DNA of 64,000 bases from Polydactylus sextarius (lineage: Eukaryota; Chordata; Actinopteri; Polynemidae): positions 3,396,501-3,460,500 of the forward strand of contig CM028906.1 of assembly GCA_016801845.1 (NCBI GenBank), written 5' to 3'. Of this stretch, positions 38,625 to 51,726 are shown one piece after another; the stretch's first letter is position 1, and each line of letters begins with the position of its first letter. A program made the translations under genes and the position numbers. The notes below the pieces were generated by a model. It had not been told where the DNA came from. It saw only the letters and a list, made by a program, of their open reading frames with translations, and ran no database searches.

Positions 38625-41102
38625 CAAATGACCCTGGCCTGGCCTGGCTAGACAGTCTGAAGCTGGCTAATAAAAACACTAAGGTTACGCTTCATAAAAC
38701 TGCCAGCTGTCAAGTAGTGACACTGGCTTGTTGATAAATGATATGAGTGTGATGTTCTTCTCAGGGGTATAAAAGGCCCCATTATTGCTTTTTGCAACTC
38801 ACTTACTGTAGTGGAAACAGTTTCTAGCAACCTTAACAATAACAAACTCACTAGTTGACCAAATATATGGGAACCAAACAGTCTAATGTACAGCAGCACA
38901 AACAGGACAACCTGTTTCTGTCCATGGCTAGAACATTTAGGACAGTTAATCTATATGGTACAATAATGGTGAGTGGTATCCTACACAACATAGCAAATTA
39001 GTTGTTGACATGCACTTTTAGAAAATAACAGAGTAAGTGATCCGTAACATCCTTTACTTGAAATGCTGACCCACAACAGTTATTATTCTCTCCCGCTGAA
39101 TGCCAAAGTCAAATATTGCCCTTTTTTAGAGCAGAACTTTGAGGTTAAACGCTGAGCTCCATTTATGTTGTTGTTTCTCTAAACACAAAGAAGCAGCAGC
39201 CTCTCAACCCACACTGAGTAGTTCACCACATGTTGATGTTGTCATGTTTAGTGCCCAAAGAGCCAACACTTGCTGACAAGACAGTGAGGACAGCTGCTGT
39301 AGTGGACGGGTTAATCATTAGTATCCTCTACACTGCTTCCTCCAGTCCTGTGTTCTGACACAGTGTATGTGAAATTAAAAAAAAAAAAAAATCTCCAGGC
39401 TAACATGAAATATTAGGACCACTTTCAAAATGTACAATTATTGTGAATAACTTTATAATATTATGAGAATGGCATCATGATTGACAAAAACAGCCATAGT
39501 AGTGAAAGAATAAAGTTTTAATCAAACAAGAATAGTACAAAACAAGAATATTTCAAGGAAAAACATATTTAAACAATAAAATCATGTCACATGAAGCAAT
39601 GAGGTGTCTGAACTGTTGCAGATCGACTCCTCCAGTGCCAAATATCTTTATCATCAATTTAATTGTCTCTTGAGAAACTACAAAACACCTCTGAAAAACA
39701 CACAAATGTAACCAACAGCCATTTGGACCTCCACAAAAAATGGACTTGGTCCCCCAAGTCCATGTGGTTCTATCTTCAGAGTTGACTCAGTTTTAAAGAC
39801 CTGATACTTATAATATTGTGCTGTAAACTATTTCCATATTTGTGAAACCCTCACTAAAGAATAACTTTACATTTCTGACTGCATTCTGCTTTTCTGAAAT
39901 TTCCCTTATGAAGAGACATGTAGCTTCTAAATTTTCACTCTACTCTTACACATATTCTCATACAATTATAAATTATTAAGTATTAAGTATTCTTATTTTC
40001 TTCTATTTTCTTTTTTCCTCAGTGTAGCCCCAACACTCTTTCTAATTTCTAAACAAACTTATTGTGGATAAGCATCTGTAATGACTGTGTCACATGTTTT
40101 GCTGCTGCTTTGAGGACTGGCTGCATTGAGCAAAGGTCACAGCGCCATTCATGTTAATGTAGTAATTATCCTTCAAAGCAATTTTAGATTAATACAGGTA
40201 CATGAATAAATGACTGAGTTACTGATAAGAGCAAAATGAATTATTTAAACTGCTCTTGATTTCTAAAACTGTATGGTTTATATACAGGGACATATTATAA
40301 CTGCAATTAAATTGAGGATAATAAAGAAAAATATGATTTAACAGGCCCATTTGATATAAATAACAGAGTATTTTCCAGCTTTATATTTGCAAAATAAAAT
40401 GTGACAGCAGTTCTTAGAATCGTCTCATATTTCTTTCGTTTGTGTTTATCTTTAAGGTTGAAGAATCTGCACCAGGCTGCAGTAATAACAGATCCATGCA
40501 TTCACAGACTGGTTATTGTGTTTAATGCCATAAACATGGAGCCAAGACACACTGTAATGAAGCTTTTATGAATGGTGATTACCCATTAATGGTTCGTTAA
40601 ACATAAAGCATGACTCTGCTATGAATATGGGATGCAAATGCCTCTCAAAAGAAAAGTGACTGAGTTGAATTGAGTGGTGAGTCAATTTAACAGGCAAGCT
40701 GCCATCGCTTTCACTCAGTGAAGCAACAGAATTCAATCACGAGCAAGACTTTAAAGAGACGAGAATGATGTTTTAAAGACCAAAACCTTGACTAGCATTA
40801 TAGTCTGAAAGGAGCTTTCAGTTTACCCTGGGGAGGATCTGTAAAAGAGGAAAAAAATATGGCTGAAATCTGCTGTCTGAACACTGCTGCAGAGCACACA
40901 CACACTCTGCACTTAGCTCAGCTAATGAAACACACATATGTGGACGGAGATAAACCAGTCTGCTGCATGTTAGCGTGAGTCGAGAAGAAAAAGACAGAAG
41001 TGTGCGTCTACCAGTGCATTTGATTTGTGAAGCCACTGTATCTGTGGCTGTGCAGGTTTGATAGATACGCTTTCTGCACATTTGTGATTCTGTGTTTGTT
41101 CG
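38625..41102. other. unique DNA, no gene seen
   Basis: No recognised coding or mobile sequence. A run of A lies at about 39378-39391. Much of 39.4-40.6 kb is A/T-rich. Confidence 0.55.
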
Positions 41103-41103
41103 T

Positions 41104-41108
<5 letters not shown>

Positions 41109-41155
<47 letters not shown>

Positions 41156-41170
41156 GTGTGTGTGTGTGAA
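41109..41170. repeat. (TG)n microsatellite
   Basis: TG dinucleotides, nearly perfect from 41109 to 41153, then an AGG interruption and more TG to about 41168. Thr/His-repeat open frames on the minus strand are artefacts of it. Confidence 0.97.
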
Positions 41171-42202
41171 AGAGAGAGTGTGTGTGGTGTGTTTGTTCTC
41201 TCGAACATTTATATGCAGATGCACGTGCCTGTGACACATAGGAATTTCCAGCAAAACAGACAGTTGTGTATACATAGTCATTTTACATCTCTATCTGATG
41301 CTTTAATAAGCTGAGTTGATATTCTGGTGCAGTCAGAGCTCTCGCTGGTTCAGATTGAGAAAACAGATTGACTTGCACACTCACTCTGGGACTCAAAGAT
41401 TGCAATTAAATCCATATTTATACAACTGATTCTCCTCTCACTTCTGATAAGATGACAGACTGAATGTCACTGTGATGGAAATGATAAAGGCACCTATAAA
41501 ACTGTAATTTCCATATGATTACATTAAGTGAAACTCATACCTGCCATGTTTGTGGTTAGAAACATGATCATATTTGGTAATGGTTTAGTGCCACTATTCT
41601 TGGCTATTAAATTAAAAACACATTTACACATTATTACTCTATCAGTCACAATATAGCCTGTGTTTATGCAATTCTAAATTTCAATGTACTGCAAAACTGT
41701 CTAACATGAAGCCAAAAATGTAAAAAACTATGAGTTATATTCACCTTCTGGTAAGAAAGATGTAAGGTTTCTTCACTGGAGTCTTTTGTTGTCTATTTAT
41801 TCTCCTAAAGCAGCTGCCAGTGCACTGGCCATATAGAACATCTTGATGTAGCTTGCTAACAATACTGTGTTTGTGTTTCAGTGAAAGCTCAGAGACTGTC
41901 TGTTAGAAAAAGGTACAAGAAACTCCATTTTCCACCTGTTTTGTCCACCCTCTGTCTAAGTGGTGTCCTACAGATCAGGCTGAAACCTTTTCAGTTTGCT
42001 TTGATGTGTAGTAAAATTCATGTCTGCTCACCTCTGCTTCATCTTTGCAGTGAACTGGAGCACAATGCCAACTCTACCTTTGGAAGACAGTTGATTGTTT
42101 ATTAGAAATTGAAATTTTAATGATCAAACAGACCTTTTTGCTGAGGTGAAAAATCAGTTTTGCAGACTTAACTTTTTAATGCAATACAAAAGTTGTGGCC
42201 TT
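41171..42202. other. unique DNA, no gene seen
   Basis: No gene or repeat family recognised. The 41.38-41.53 kb block has conserved-element-like complexity only. Confidence 0.5.
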
Positions 42203-42735
42203 TATACACTGCCTGGCCAAAAATAAGTCGCCACTTGATGAAGTGTTGCACCCATCATGCCTAGTGATACTGTACAAGCCTGTGGGGCAGTGCTATGATC
42301 TGGGGTTGCTGCAGTTGGTCAGGTCTGGGTTCAGCAACTCTATGTACCCAAAGAATGAGGTCAGCTGACCACCTGAATATACTGAATGACCAGGTTATTT
42401 TTTCTTCTCTGGTGGCACGGACATATTCCAAGATGACAATACCAGGATTTATTGGGCTCAAATTGTGAAAGACTGGTTCAGGGAGCATGAGACATCATTT
42501 TTACACATGAAATCGGCCACCACAGAGTCCAGACCTTAACCCCCTTGACAATCTTTGGGATGTGCTGGAGAAGACTTTGCGCAGTGACTATAAATCTTGT
42601 GACACTGCAAAAGCTTATTGAAACAATGCCACAGCGAATGCTGCTGTAATCAAAGCTAAATGTGGTCCAATGGAATATTAGAGTGTACTTTTTTTTTTTT
42701 GGTGGCAACATTTTTTTTTGGCCAGGCAGTGTATA
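42203..42735 (+). mobile_element. internally deleted Tc1/mariner element, copy 2
   Basis: The element is bounded by TATACACTGCCTGGCCAAAAA on the left and its near-perfect reverse complement on the right, including TA at both outer edges as expected for Tc1/mariner target duplication. It is 533 bp, far shorter than an autonomous Tc1. It carries the same middle-plus-C-terminal transposase piece as the copy at 28722-29208 and the same left junction, but keeps a little more sequence near the right end. The well-preserved termini suggest it moved as a non-autonomous element, using a transposase made elsewhere. Confidence 0.92.
42285..42685 (+). pseudogene. Tc1-type transposase remnant, frameshifted
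   Basis: The reading is MIWGCCSWSGLGSATLCTQR, then MRSADHLNILNDQV, FQDDNTRIY (second catalytic Asp), QIVKDWFREHETSFLHM, a one-base insertion near 42508-42515, then RPPQSPDLNPLDNLWDVLEK with Asp at the third catalytic position, and traces of the last helix before GGPTKY-like sequence (TGTGGTCCAATGGAATATTAG). The first catalytic Asp and the paired-type N-terminal domain are absent. It cannot be functional. The 36-position spacing and the Asp match copy 1. Confidence 0.82.
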
Positions 42736-43679
42736 ACACCTCTCTAGTCAAACCAACGGGTGTGGCTACGTGTACAAATAAGCATTTAATCATAAAATCA
42801 ATATTTCACACAACATAATGACATTGTAATAAAGGAGAGTTAGCTGGTACTTGTATTTGGAGAGATTAACATAGTTGTCATCTCTGAAGCCAAGCTAACA
42901 GCAACTTCTCCATCAAATAATGAGACAGGTCAATTTGTGTGCCACCCTGTCTTCTAAGTGTTTTGTCTCATCACTCTTGCACGTCTTCGACGCTGTGTCC
43001 ACTGGTGTTGTTAGTTCTCCTCTAGTAACACTGAGCATTCTTTCACAGTGAATGCTCCTTCTTCTGAGTGCTGTGCCTGTTGAGATGCCGGGGAGTTAAT
43101 GAAGTGCAACATGATCGGGTGCATGTGCATGGTAGCGATGTTAGATCAACAACAGGGAAGAGCAGACGTAGCAGCTTATAGAGACTCCACCTGCTGCCAA
43201 ATGTCTGCTTTGCCCAACAGTTATTAGAATATTACCAGTATTGTTGTTGTTCCTGCTGATGTTGCTGTTATTCTTACATTGTAATTATTTTTGAATTGAT
43301 GCTTAAGTTCATGCCAGGTTCCTGTTTAATAAGCAGTGACATTCTCATTTTCAGTGTCAGCATCAGTGACTGAGCTCAGGATCAAATCTGAATTGTAAAA
43401 TAATTAGTCTACTCTTATGATAAGTTTGCATGTTACATTACCATTATGTTATTGACAGTTTCTTGTTAGGATAGAGCTGTGACTATGGGGCTTTGATTGC
43501 AGGCTGTTATGAGTACAATATTTTGATTTGAAACCTTTTATTAACAAGATTTGTTTGAACAAGAAGTGTAGTTACTTTTGCTTTAATAATTTCTATTTTT
43601 CCAAGCACTGTTGGCTTGAAAACAATTGCAGTCTATATGTGTGTTTTTACCCAAAAAATTTTAGGTGATATTTTTTTTC
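42736..43679. other. unique DNA, no gene seen
   Basis: The 42.95-43.20 kb part is less A/T-rich but gives no recognisable exon. The rest is A/T-rich. Confidence 0.5.
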
Positions 43680-43906
43680 AAAGGTGCTATATGTCTGTTT
43701 TTGCCATTGCTACACAGACAAATTAAGCATGTCTTACGTCAGAGTCCAATATGAGTCCAATATACCTTGAAGCAGTAGAACGGAGTGTGTATTATAACAT
43801 CTTATCTTGATTAACTCAACAATGGTTGAAACTCATGAGCAAGCAGCATCTGATCCCAACTAAAATCCATGTCTATTGGCAGAGAAAATGTATGTATAGC
43901 ACCTTT
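43680..43906. mobile_element. 227-bp terminal-inverted-repeat element (MITE-like)
   Basis: The left end is AAAGGTGCTATATGTCTGTT followed by TTTGCCATTG. The right end, reverse-complemented, is AAAGGTGCTATACATACATT followed by TTCTCTGCCAATAG. The first 12 bases are identical. There is no coding capacity. The same ends appear at 13422 and 14152, so at least two copies of the family exist in the window. The superfamily is undetermined. Confidence 0.7.
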
Positions 43907-45236
43907 AAGTTATATTATATTAGATATCTTGGGCAGTGAACTGTTGACTATGTTTGGCAAAGACACATTCACGGTAAAGGAAGAGCTGTCCATGTTAATA
44001 ATATCATTCTGGTTAATGAGTAGGTTAGCACTGTAATTCTGAATTATTTAAATATCACTCTTATTTTGCTTGTCAAAACTACTGAACTGTGTGTCCTTTC
44101 TGACCCAACCATCTGATTTACAATAAAACCCTGGAACTCAGACCTAACTAAACTTTGAATGGTCTTTTAAAGAGATAAAGATAGTAGGATGTCCTTGTCT
44201 CTGTAAAAAGCATTCATGTGTTCTTAATTTTTGCAGATTTTTGAGTTTTCATCACGATAAAAAAAGTGAAATAAATTATGACGACACATTAAATTGTGTT
44301 TTATACAGTATTCATGCAATAAAGTTCTATCTGTTCATATTTTGTTTGTGTGGCATTATTACAATAACTAATAAATATTAAGATTGGTTAACATATGCAA
44401 CTGTAACAGCACATTTGTATAGGTTGTCCTTGGTAACTTCCACCTTGCTGCTGAAAATGAAATAAAGCTGTAGAAATACTTTTTCCCAGTCTGTGAGGTG
44501 AGATAACGATGCTGCTCACTGTTTTTTTTTCTGTGTAATGTGGGAATTTTCAAGGCAGCTGAACTCTCAGTGAACTGGAACAATTTCTGTGCTGGGACAG
44601 CCGAGAATACGTCCGAATCCCTCAGCAGTTCACTACCTGAGCTAGTTAGAGACACACCCCACATGACTTCTTGGACTGTGAAAGCTTAGAGGCGGTGAAC
44701 AGGGGGATGTAAAGTACTGCCTATCAGCTTAAAAGAGTCACTAGTGGTTTTTCAGATGAACAGCAGTGTCTTACACTATACAGCATGCAAACAGCCAATC
44801 TACCGCGGCCGGAGCAGGATCAAATCAAAGCTCTTTCGGCTGACCCCTCCTGTGTTGTAAATTGAGCAGAGGGACCATAGTGACAGTGCCGAGATGGAAG
44901 AGGCAGAGTGAAAGATGGAATAACAGGGTTGGTTTCAGACATGAGGGAGTCAGGTGCATGTGGAAAATAGAGAGACTACATCGGGGGGAGGGTGGGGGGT
45001 GGAGGGGTTGTATTTGCACTGTAATCTAGTGAACCTGGTAGAACACGACTCAGCCTGGAAAATCCTCTATCTCTGCTGTAAGAGATTGCTGCAGGCCAGG
45101 CAACTAACAACGAGGCCTTTGGAGAAAAATGCGTGCGCACATGTGAGCCCATGTTTTATACATGCCTGAGTGAGCACACGGTTGCTGTGAAAGTGTTTGC
45201 AAGGTTTTATTTGTATTGCTTGTGTGTGTGTTTTGT

Positions 45237-45276
<40 letters not shown>

Positions 45277-47424
45277 GGCATCCAGACAGGAAATTGTTGC
45301 TCATATCAGTGGCCAGCCAGTGGCTTTTGGTGAAATAAGGAGGAAGGAAGGGGGGCGATGCACGACTGCCTTGCCGTCCCCTTAGCCCTGAGTTTTGGCA
45401 GCCCATCAGAGGCAAACAGATAAGGCCTCACACATGCTTCGTGTTTGGTGAGCTGGCAGTGGGCTGCTCAGAGACAGATGCTGTGGCCCGGTGGGAGGAG
45501 TGGACATCTCGCTTTCCATCTCCTGTCTTTCTCCATTTTCTACAGCAGGATGCTGATTTACACTGGAGTAGCAGCATCTAATTTGTATGAATAATGCATA
45601 TCTGCCTTTTTCCCCCCATCGCCACCCTCCTTTTCTTTCCATCCTAACAAACGCTGTACAGGAAAAGAAAACAAGCTACAGCAACAGCAGTGAGGTCACA
45701 CATGAAGCCCAGGAGTGTAGACTGGATGACCGTCAGGCCATCTGCCATTAAAACTAATGGCTTTAATTACTTTTACTTTGTAATGCCATCAATTTTGTAA
45801 CAAATGCAGAAATTTTTGGCAGTAGTAGTAGTAGTACTGTGTCAAATAAGGAACATTCTGTAATATCAAAATTTAACCTTGGTCTCTCTGCCACAGCCTT
45901 TTTTGATTTCACGCTTTGCCCTCAAGATAATATTCCCAAACCAATTATAAGCTAGATAAAAATTGCACTTTGTTCCGTTATTCAAAAAGTCACACTTCCA
46001 TCTTTAAATGTCATGCTTTACCTTTCAGAAAGTTTCCACACCGCCCCTGTGGATTTTTTTCTTGCAATTTGTAAGATTTTTTCCCCTTTTTTTTTTCTTG
46101 CACAACTTCTCACAGGGTTTCCAAAAAATGCTAAACAACATATTTCATGTGCAAATTAAAAGGAATGAAAAGCTGAAATCATCTGTGTTAATACACATTC
46201 TGTTCCTCTTCTTGTCAACGACCTTTGAATTAAAAATTACTGCTGAGGTGCATCCACACTTTGAATGCTCTTAAGTGACAGATTGAATAGGATCATTTAG
46301 TTTAGAGTTTAAATGATAAGCAAGCACAGAATCCACAGGAACCATAAGTACTAACTCAGGAAATCAAATACCTTTAAGCGAAATTATGATACACTGCAAA
46401 AATCAAGTGCTTAAAGGAGTCCAAGAACACCTTTTTTGACTAAAGCAAACTGTTCTTTGAGTCTCTATATAGCCTATGTAATTTTTGGGGTGATGAGAAT
46501 GGCCCAGGAAAACTGCTAGAGCCATGATAAAGCTCTACAAAAAACGACTGGTTACCCCCTCCTATCTGCAAGCTCATTAATAATGAAATGAGCTTTACAC
46601 CGAAGCTACCACACTGTTTTTTTTAGAATTTCAGATTCTGCAAACAACGGCTCTATCAGGCTTTCAATATGATGAATGATGAGATATGAACAACATGAAT
46701 CAGAGACGAGAAGTTCATTTTCCTTGACAGTGGTCTGATATACTTAGAAACAGTCCATTATCAACAAATATCAGACTGTAGAAAGTTGCAATGTCCTGTT
46801 GAAGTGAATGGAGCATTTAATAGCATTATAAAGTGCCATGTAATTATCAGAAACATCAGAATCTCAGCTAAAAACCGATATAAACCACTTCCACGACCAC
46901 CAATAAGAACTAAAACAAAAAACAAGTAAACAATAACGTTGCTTTTCCTAGACATAGTGCATAGTCCTGATATTCCCATTACATCCTGGAATGTTACCTG
47001 TGTTTCAGTTGTATCTACAGCTCACAATCACCATCCTGGAGTATTGGCGACACTGGAAACTGGGTGGGATACGCAATTTTAAGGGGATGTATCTAAGTGG
47101 GCTAGAGCTCCTTTGCCGACATATCGCAGCTTGCAGAGATTACGCCATTTTATCACAGCCATTTCTGGTTTACAAATTGGCATGTGGAGGAGGTTGGAGA
47201 TGGAGTTGAGTTTTGGTATTGTCCTTTAGACACACCAAGCTGCCTATATTCAACAATAACAAGGTAAATGTGGTTTTGAATTCTAAGAATGATTATGAAG
47301 TTTCACTGCATATAGAGGAAGTGTCAAGGAATGATACTAAAAAAATATTTGAGAGGAGACAAATGGTTAAAATAATAAAAAAGATAAAGCCAGAGAGAGA
47401 ATAGTCTCCGGTTTCAAAGTCTCA
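43907..47424. other. unique DNA, no gene seen
   Basis: No gene recognised. A G-rich block lies at 44982-45008. The 45.40-45.66 kb block has moderate G+C and no domain. A short AGT repeat lies at about 45822-45836. T-rich sequence occupies 46.04-46.10 kb. The 46.98-47.21 kb stretch may be an older repeat but could not be placed. Confidence 0.5.
45241..45271. repeat. (TG)15 microsatellite
   Basis: A perfect TG run, preceded by a shorter TG run at about 45220-45231. Confidence 0.95.
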
Positions 47425-47945
47425 AAACTGCTTGTTATTTGCAGATGATGTGGCTGTGTTGGCCTCATCAGACTGTGATCTTTGGTACACACTAGAGTAG
47501 TGGGATGAAAGTCAACACCTCAGAGCTAGAGGTCATGGTTGTTTATCACAAGGAAGGACACAATTTCTGCCCCAAATAAAGGAGTTTAAGTATTTCAGAA
47601 TTTTGTTAACAAGCAAGGGTAGGATGGAGTGGGAGGTTGACAGATGGATCGATGCAGTGTTAGCAATGAAGTAGGTTTGTACTGCTGTCATGGTGAAGAA
47701 GGAGCTGAGGTGAAAGGAAACTGTTGACTTATCAATTGATCTACATTCTGACCCTTACCTGTGGTCAGTGTCCGAAAGAAGTTTCCTCAGGATGTCTGCA
47801 CTCAGCTTTAGAGACAAGGTGAGGAGTTTGAAGTAGAGATGCTGTTCCTTCGTGTCAAAAGGTGGAGGTGGAGCTGGAAAGCGCCACCTGGAGTACCATT
47901 CTTGACCTAGTGCCCCTGCAACCTGATTCTGGATAAATGTAAAAT
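47425..47945 (+). pseudogene. Rex/RTE-type LINE, RT palm to 3' end, decayed
   Basis: The fragment starts at the reverse transcriptase catalytic motif LLFADDVAVLASSDCDL (47431-47481). It continues through a QIKEFKYF block (family QVKEFKYLGVLFTS), GRMEWEVDRWID, a VMVKKELR block, and the late region around TTTAGAGACAAGGTGAGGAG, ending CCCCTGCAACCTGATTCTGGATAA. It is interrupted by many stops and indels. It is the longest piece of this family here and the only one that shows the FADD active-site motif. The family is widespread in fish genomes by my recollection; the clade is uncertain. Confidence 0.75.
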
Positions 47946-48032
47946 GTAAAATGTGAAGAATACTTTTGTCATCTGCTTATGGAGCAGAAAGAAACATAAC
48001 ATGACAAAACATAACATGAAATCATGGTGAGA

Positions 48033-48035
<3 letters not shown>

Positions 48036-48103
<68 letters not shown>

Positions 48104-48146
48104 TATATACACACATATATACACACACACATATATATATATATAC
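48036..48146. repeat. compound (AT)n/(CA)n microsatellite
   Basis: About 58 bases of AT are followed by alternating ACAC and ATAT blocks. It is likely unstable and polymorphic. The Ile/Tyr-repeat frames across it are artefacts. Confidence 0.97.
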
Positions 48147-50615
48147 TTTTACAAAGTCTCGGCCATGTGACTACACATTGTCTTACACAGTCATCACTGT
48201 CCTCATGGACCAGATCTGGACCCACATTGATGCATGTGAGCAGAATAAAACAAAACAATAATGATGATAATAAAAACCTAAATCAACCAGGACAGTAAAT
48301 CCCAGTGAAAATATAGGGGAGCTGTAGAAGTGTCCAACTACATTAGCTGTCAACAGATGAGCATTGGAGGAGGCTCTGCGTTTGTAAATAAATCAGGAAG
48401 CTCCATTTAGACAGTGAGCATACTCACACACATAACATTTTACTGGTCCAATATTGGATTTTAGATTTATAATTCTGCCAAAGTTTGATTATTTTTCTGC
48501 TTGTATTATTTTTATACCACTGCAGCCTCAGACTGAAGCATTGAATCAGTTTAGCACCAGTGGCACACACACATGACTTACTTACTTACAGTTACAGGAA
48601 TGCAGTCCCTGGGTGGTTGATGGACTGGTTAGCCATGCATTTCAGTGAATGGCATTGTAAGTTATGTGGGTGGGAAGCCAGCGGGACATTATACCCTTGT
48701 TTCTACACTCATGTTTCCCACTGATTTTCATGATGGGGTGGCTGCTTGTGGTGGTGGGTGTGAGGGGGCAATGTTACACTCTACTAGTGAAGCTCTTCAC
48801 TGGCAAATGAAGTGAAGCAGCTGGTGACAGCATGTGTATCAGAAAGATGGGCAGAATGTCCATCTGCAGCTCCACTCAAGCCAACACTACAGTAAATAGT
48901 GAGAACTGACTGTGCATGAGGTAACAGGGACACAAAAACAATTAAACCGTCAGATACCTATATTTAGTAAATGATAGATGGTAGTAAAAATCTTCTGTAT
49001 CCCAGCATCAGTGGCCCTTTGCAAATATGCAAGACTTGCAGTTCATACAGAGACTGGCTCTGAGCTGTCAATTCATATACACAATGGCTCCTTCTTCAGA
49101 TATGGGATATCGCTCCATTCTCAGTAAGTTACAACCATGTGGACAGATCCTGTTTTTACCATTTTTCAGGTGCCTGTTGCAGTTTAAACACATAAAAGTA
49201 ATCCCCTGTCAAACACCACAAAGAAAAACACTCATGGATTGGATATTGATTATGCTAACAGTATATCTGTCTTTACATCTTCACCTGTGAGAAAACATTT
49301 AAAGGAACTGGATTGAACAGCATAGAACATTGAATATCTATGTTTATTTTTGCTTTAAAAATAAAGTATTTACAATATATTCTGACAATTTGCTTGGGTA
49401 CATTTTAATTACCAGTAGCCTTCAGTTTCCTGACAGTTTCCTGACAGTTTCTGAACAAAGGAATCTTTTTTCATTATGCTGCAATGAGTTATTCTCACAC
49501 TTACAAAATCAACTGTGGTAAATGCTAACAAATTACCACTATCTGAAATTATTCATGTACAAAAAAGGCTTTTCACTTATTTGGATTTTATAAAGTGAAA
49601 AAAAAAACTGTTTTCATAAGATGTAATCACCTAGATAAATGCCACTGCATCTAAGCAGAGCCAAGAAAATTGATTAACTGCAGAAGAAATGTCAACAGTG
49701 GAACTGGATGTTGATGGACAAGCATGTCCTTGACATTACTCTGCTCCCTGTGTCATTTCCTACAAAGTAGCCTGCGACCTATTTAAATCAGACAGGCTAA
49801 TTTGGGCTGGTGTCAGTTTTACTGCCCTGTCATTGTTTGTGGATCAGCTGGCAGTTATTGGTGTCTCTGTGGCACTTCATTACTTCCTAATTAGTATTCT
49901 GGATTAATTGGCCATCTTGTTAACTGTAACCTCTAAATATTATGATAAAGCTGCTGAGCAATTAGAAGGAGTTGTGTTAGCAGCTACAGAGCCACACCAA
50001 TGAAAACCACAGGGGGATGTCAGGTCAGAGACACACTATTAATGACAGAAAGCAAGACTTTAAAATTAAAATCAATTCAATTTCACACAAAAATGTGTCA
50101 TTTCAAGGATTAATAGTTGTTCACTTTCACAACAGTCCAGAAGAAACACTGTCCATTCACATAAGACAAAAAGTTAACTATTGTTTTTCTTCTATCACTT
50201 CTTTTTTCTGCTGAAGTTGTCATGCTAACCAGCTAGCCTTATCCCACCCTTACTGTAGCGCCTTACAATCACAAACACTGCTGAGGCTCTTGGTGTGTAG
50301 ACAGCTGTTGAAGCTAATTTTATCTAACATTAGTAAATCATGTCATATAGCAACTATAAAATACAAGGTCAATTTGCATCTAAAGAATAATGATTTATTT
50401 GTATCACATTTGTTGGAAATGTTGATCTCACTGATAATTTCTTGCTGTTTTTCACTGTTTTTACTTGTTTGAACTACTTTTTCAACATATGAACCTGGTG
50501 TTTTTGCCGCTACACCCTGTGACCCAAATCTCAATAGATAGAAGATGATTAATCTCAGTGTGCACAAGACACTGTTTCTGTGTTTAGTGATTATGTATGA
50601 TTTAGACATGTTATT

Positions 50616-50647
<32 letters not shown>
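50616..50647. repeat. (AT)n microsatellite
   Basis: An AT run with TTT interruptions. Confidence 0.93.
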
Positions 50648-51676
50648 CAATCTACATTTTTAAACGCAATGTATTCAGCAAAAGCAAAATATTGCATCAG
50701 TGCAACCGTTTACTATGTACATTAAAAACTGACAGGCGCTCGCATCTCGCTGCTCGTCACAGTTTCTCTGAAGCTCTAAATCCAGCTGCTGAAGGTCAGA
50801 TTTGCCAATCTGATTTGGATAACAAGAGGCAGTCGGTCAGTAAATCAGGTCATGGGAAATAATCCAATATAATCCACTTTAATCTCACAGAGCACTCATG
50901 GCAGGAGATTACCTCAGTGATTCACTTTAATTGCTATGTTAAAATCCCCATTTGGCTGCATATCATTTCTAAAACTAGAAGGAAGGATCTACAGCCATTT
51001 GTTTAATGTCAATAAGGTTTGCCTTTCACAAAAAATCCCACTAAATAATAAGATGACCATTCAGCACCAGACACAACAATTACTGTGCTTCATTTGCTAT
51101 TGACAGCAAAGTTTTATTGGGGTACTAGTTGGCTCTTGAGTCACTTACACTTGTCATGAATGGAAACAGACAGTAATAATGGCAGGTAAAACCCACCAAA
51201 TGGGAGCAATGCCATCAAAATGAAACCAAAATAGTCCATAAATCCCCAACATAAACTATCCATTAATCTTTCCATACATACTATGAAACAAAAAGGCTTT
51301 TGACTAACAAGATGCTACTGCAGTCTGTAAACACCACTTCTCTCTGGGAAACTTATAACTTGTCAAGATACAGCAATTCTGTACATCGCTAAATCAAAAT
51401 ACTGCAAACTATACTATTTATTATAAATGTGTTATTGTGTTAAAGTTAATAAAATCTACTAAAGAAAAGTAAAGAATGCACCTGTGAGTTGGGAGCTTTG
51501 GGTATAACCATACCCTTCTACAGATTGTACAGCTTCCAGATTATTTCCTATAGCAGACTTGTAGTTGCATCCTAAACACACACACTTTCACACCATCGCT
51601 GAACACAACCAGCTCTTTTTACATCTTGTTCCTTTGACACTTCAGTAAATTAAATTGGCAGTTATAATCTTTGTGA

Positions 51677-51677
51677 G

Positions 51678-51719
<42 letters not shown>

Positions 51720-51726
51720 TATGTGT
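51677..51726. repeat. compound (TC)n(TG)n microsatellite
   Basis: TC dinucleotides from 51677 to about 51702 switch directly to TG until about 51720. Confidence 0.95.

Noticed and set aside
40818..41281. Minus-strand open frames of 103-139 codons with Thr/His runs
   Set aside because: They are read through the (TG)n microsatellite at 41109-41170; the repeat keeps frames open.
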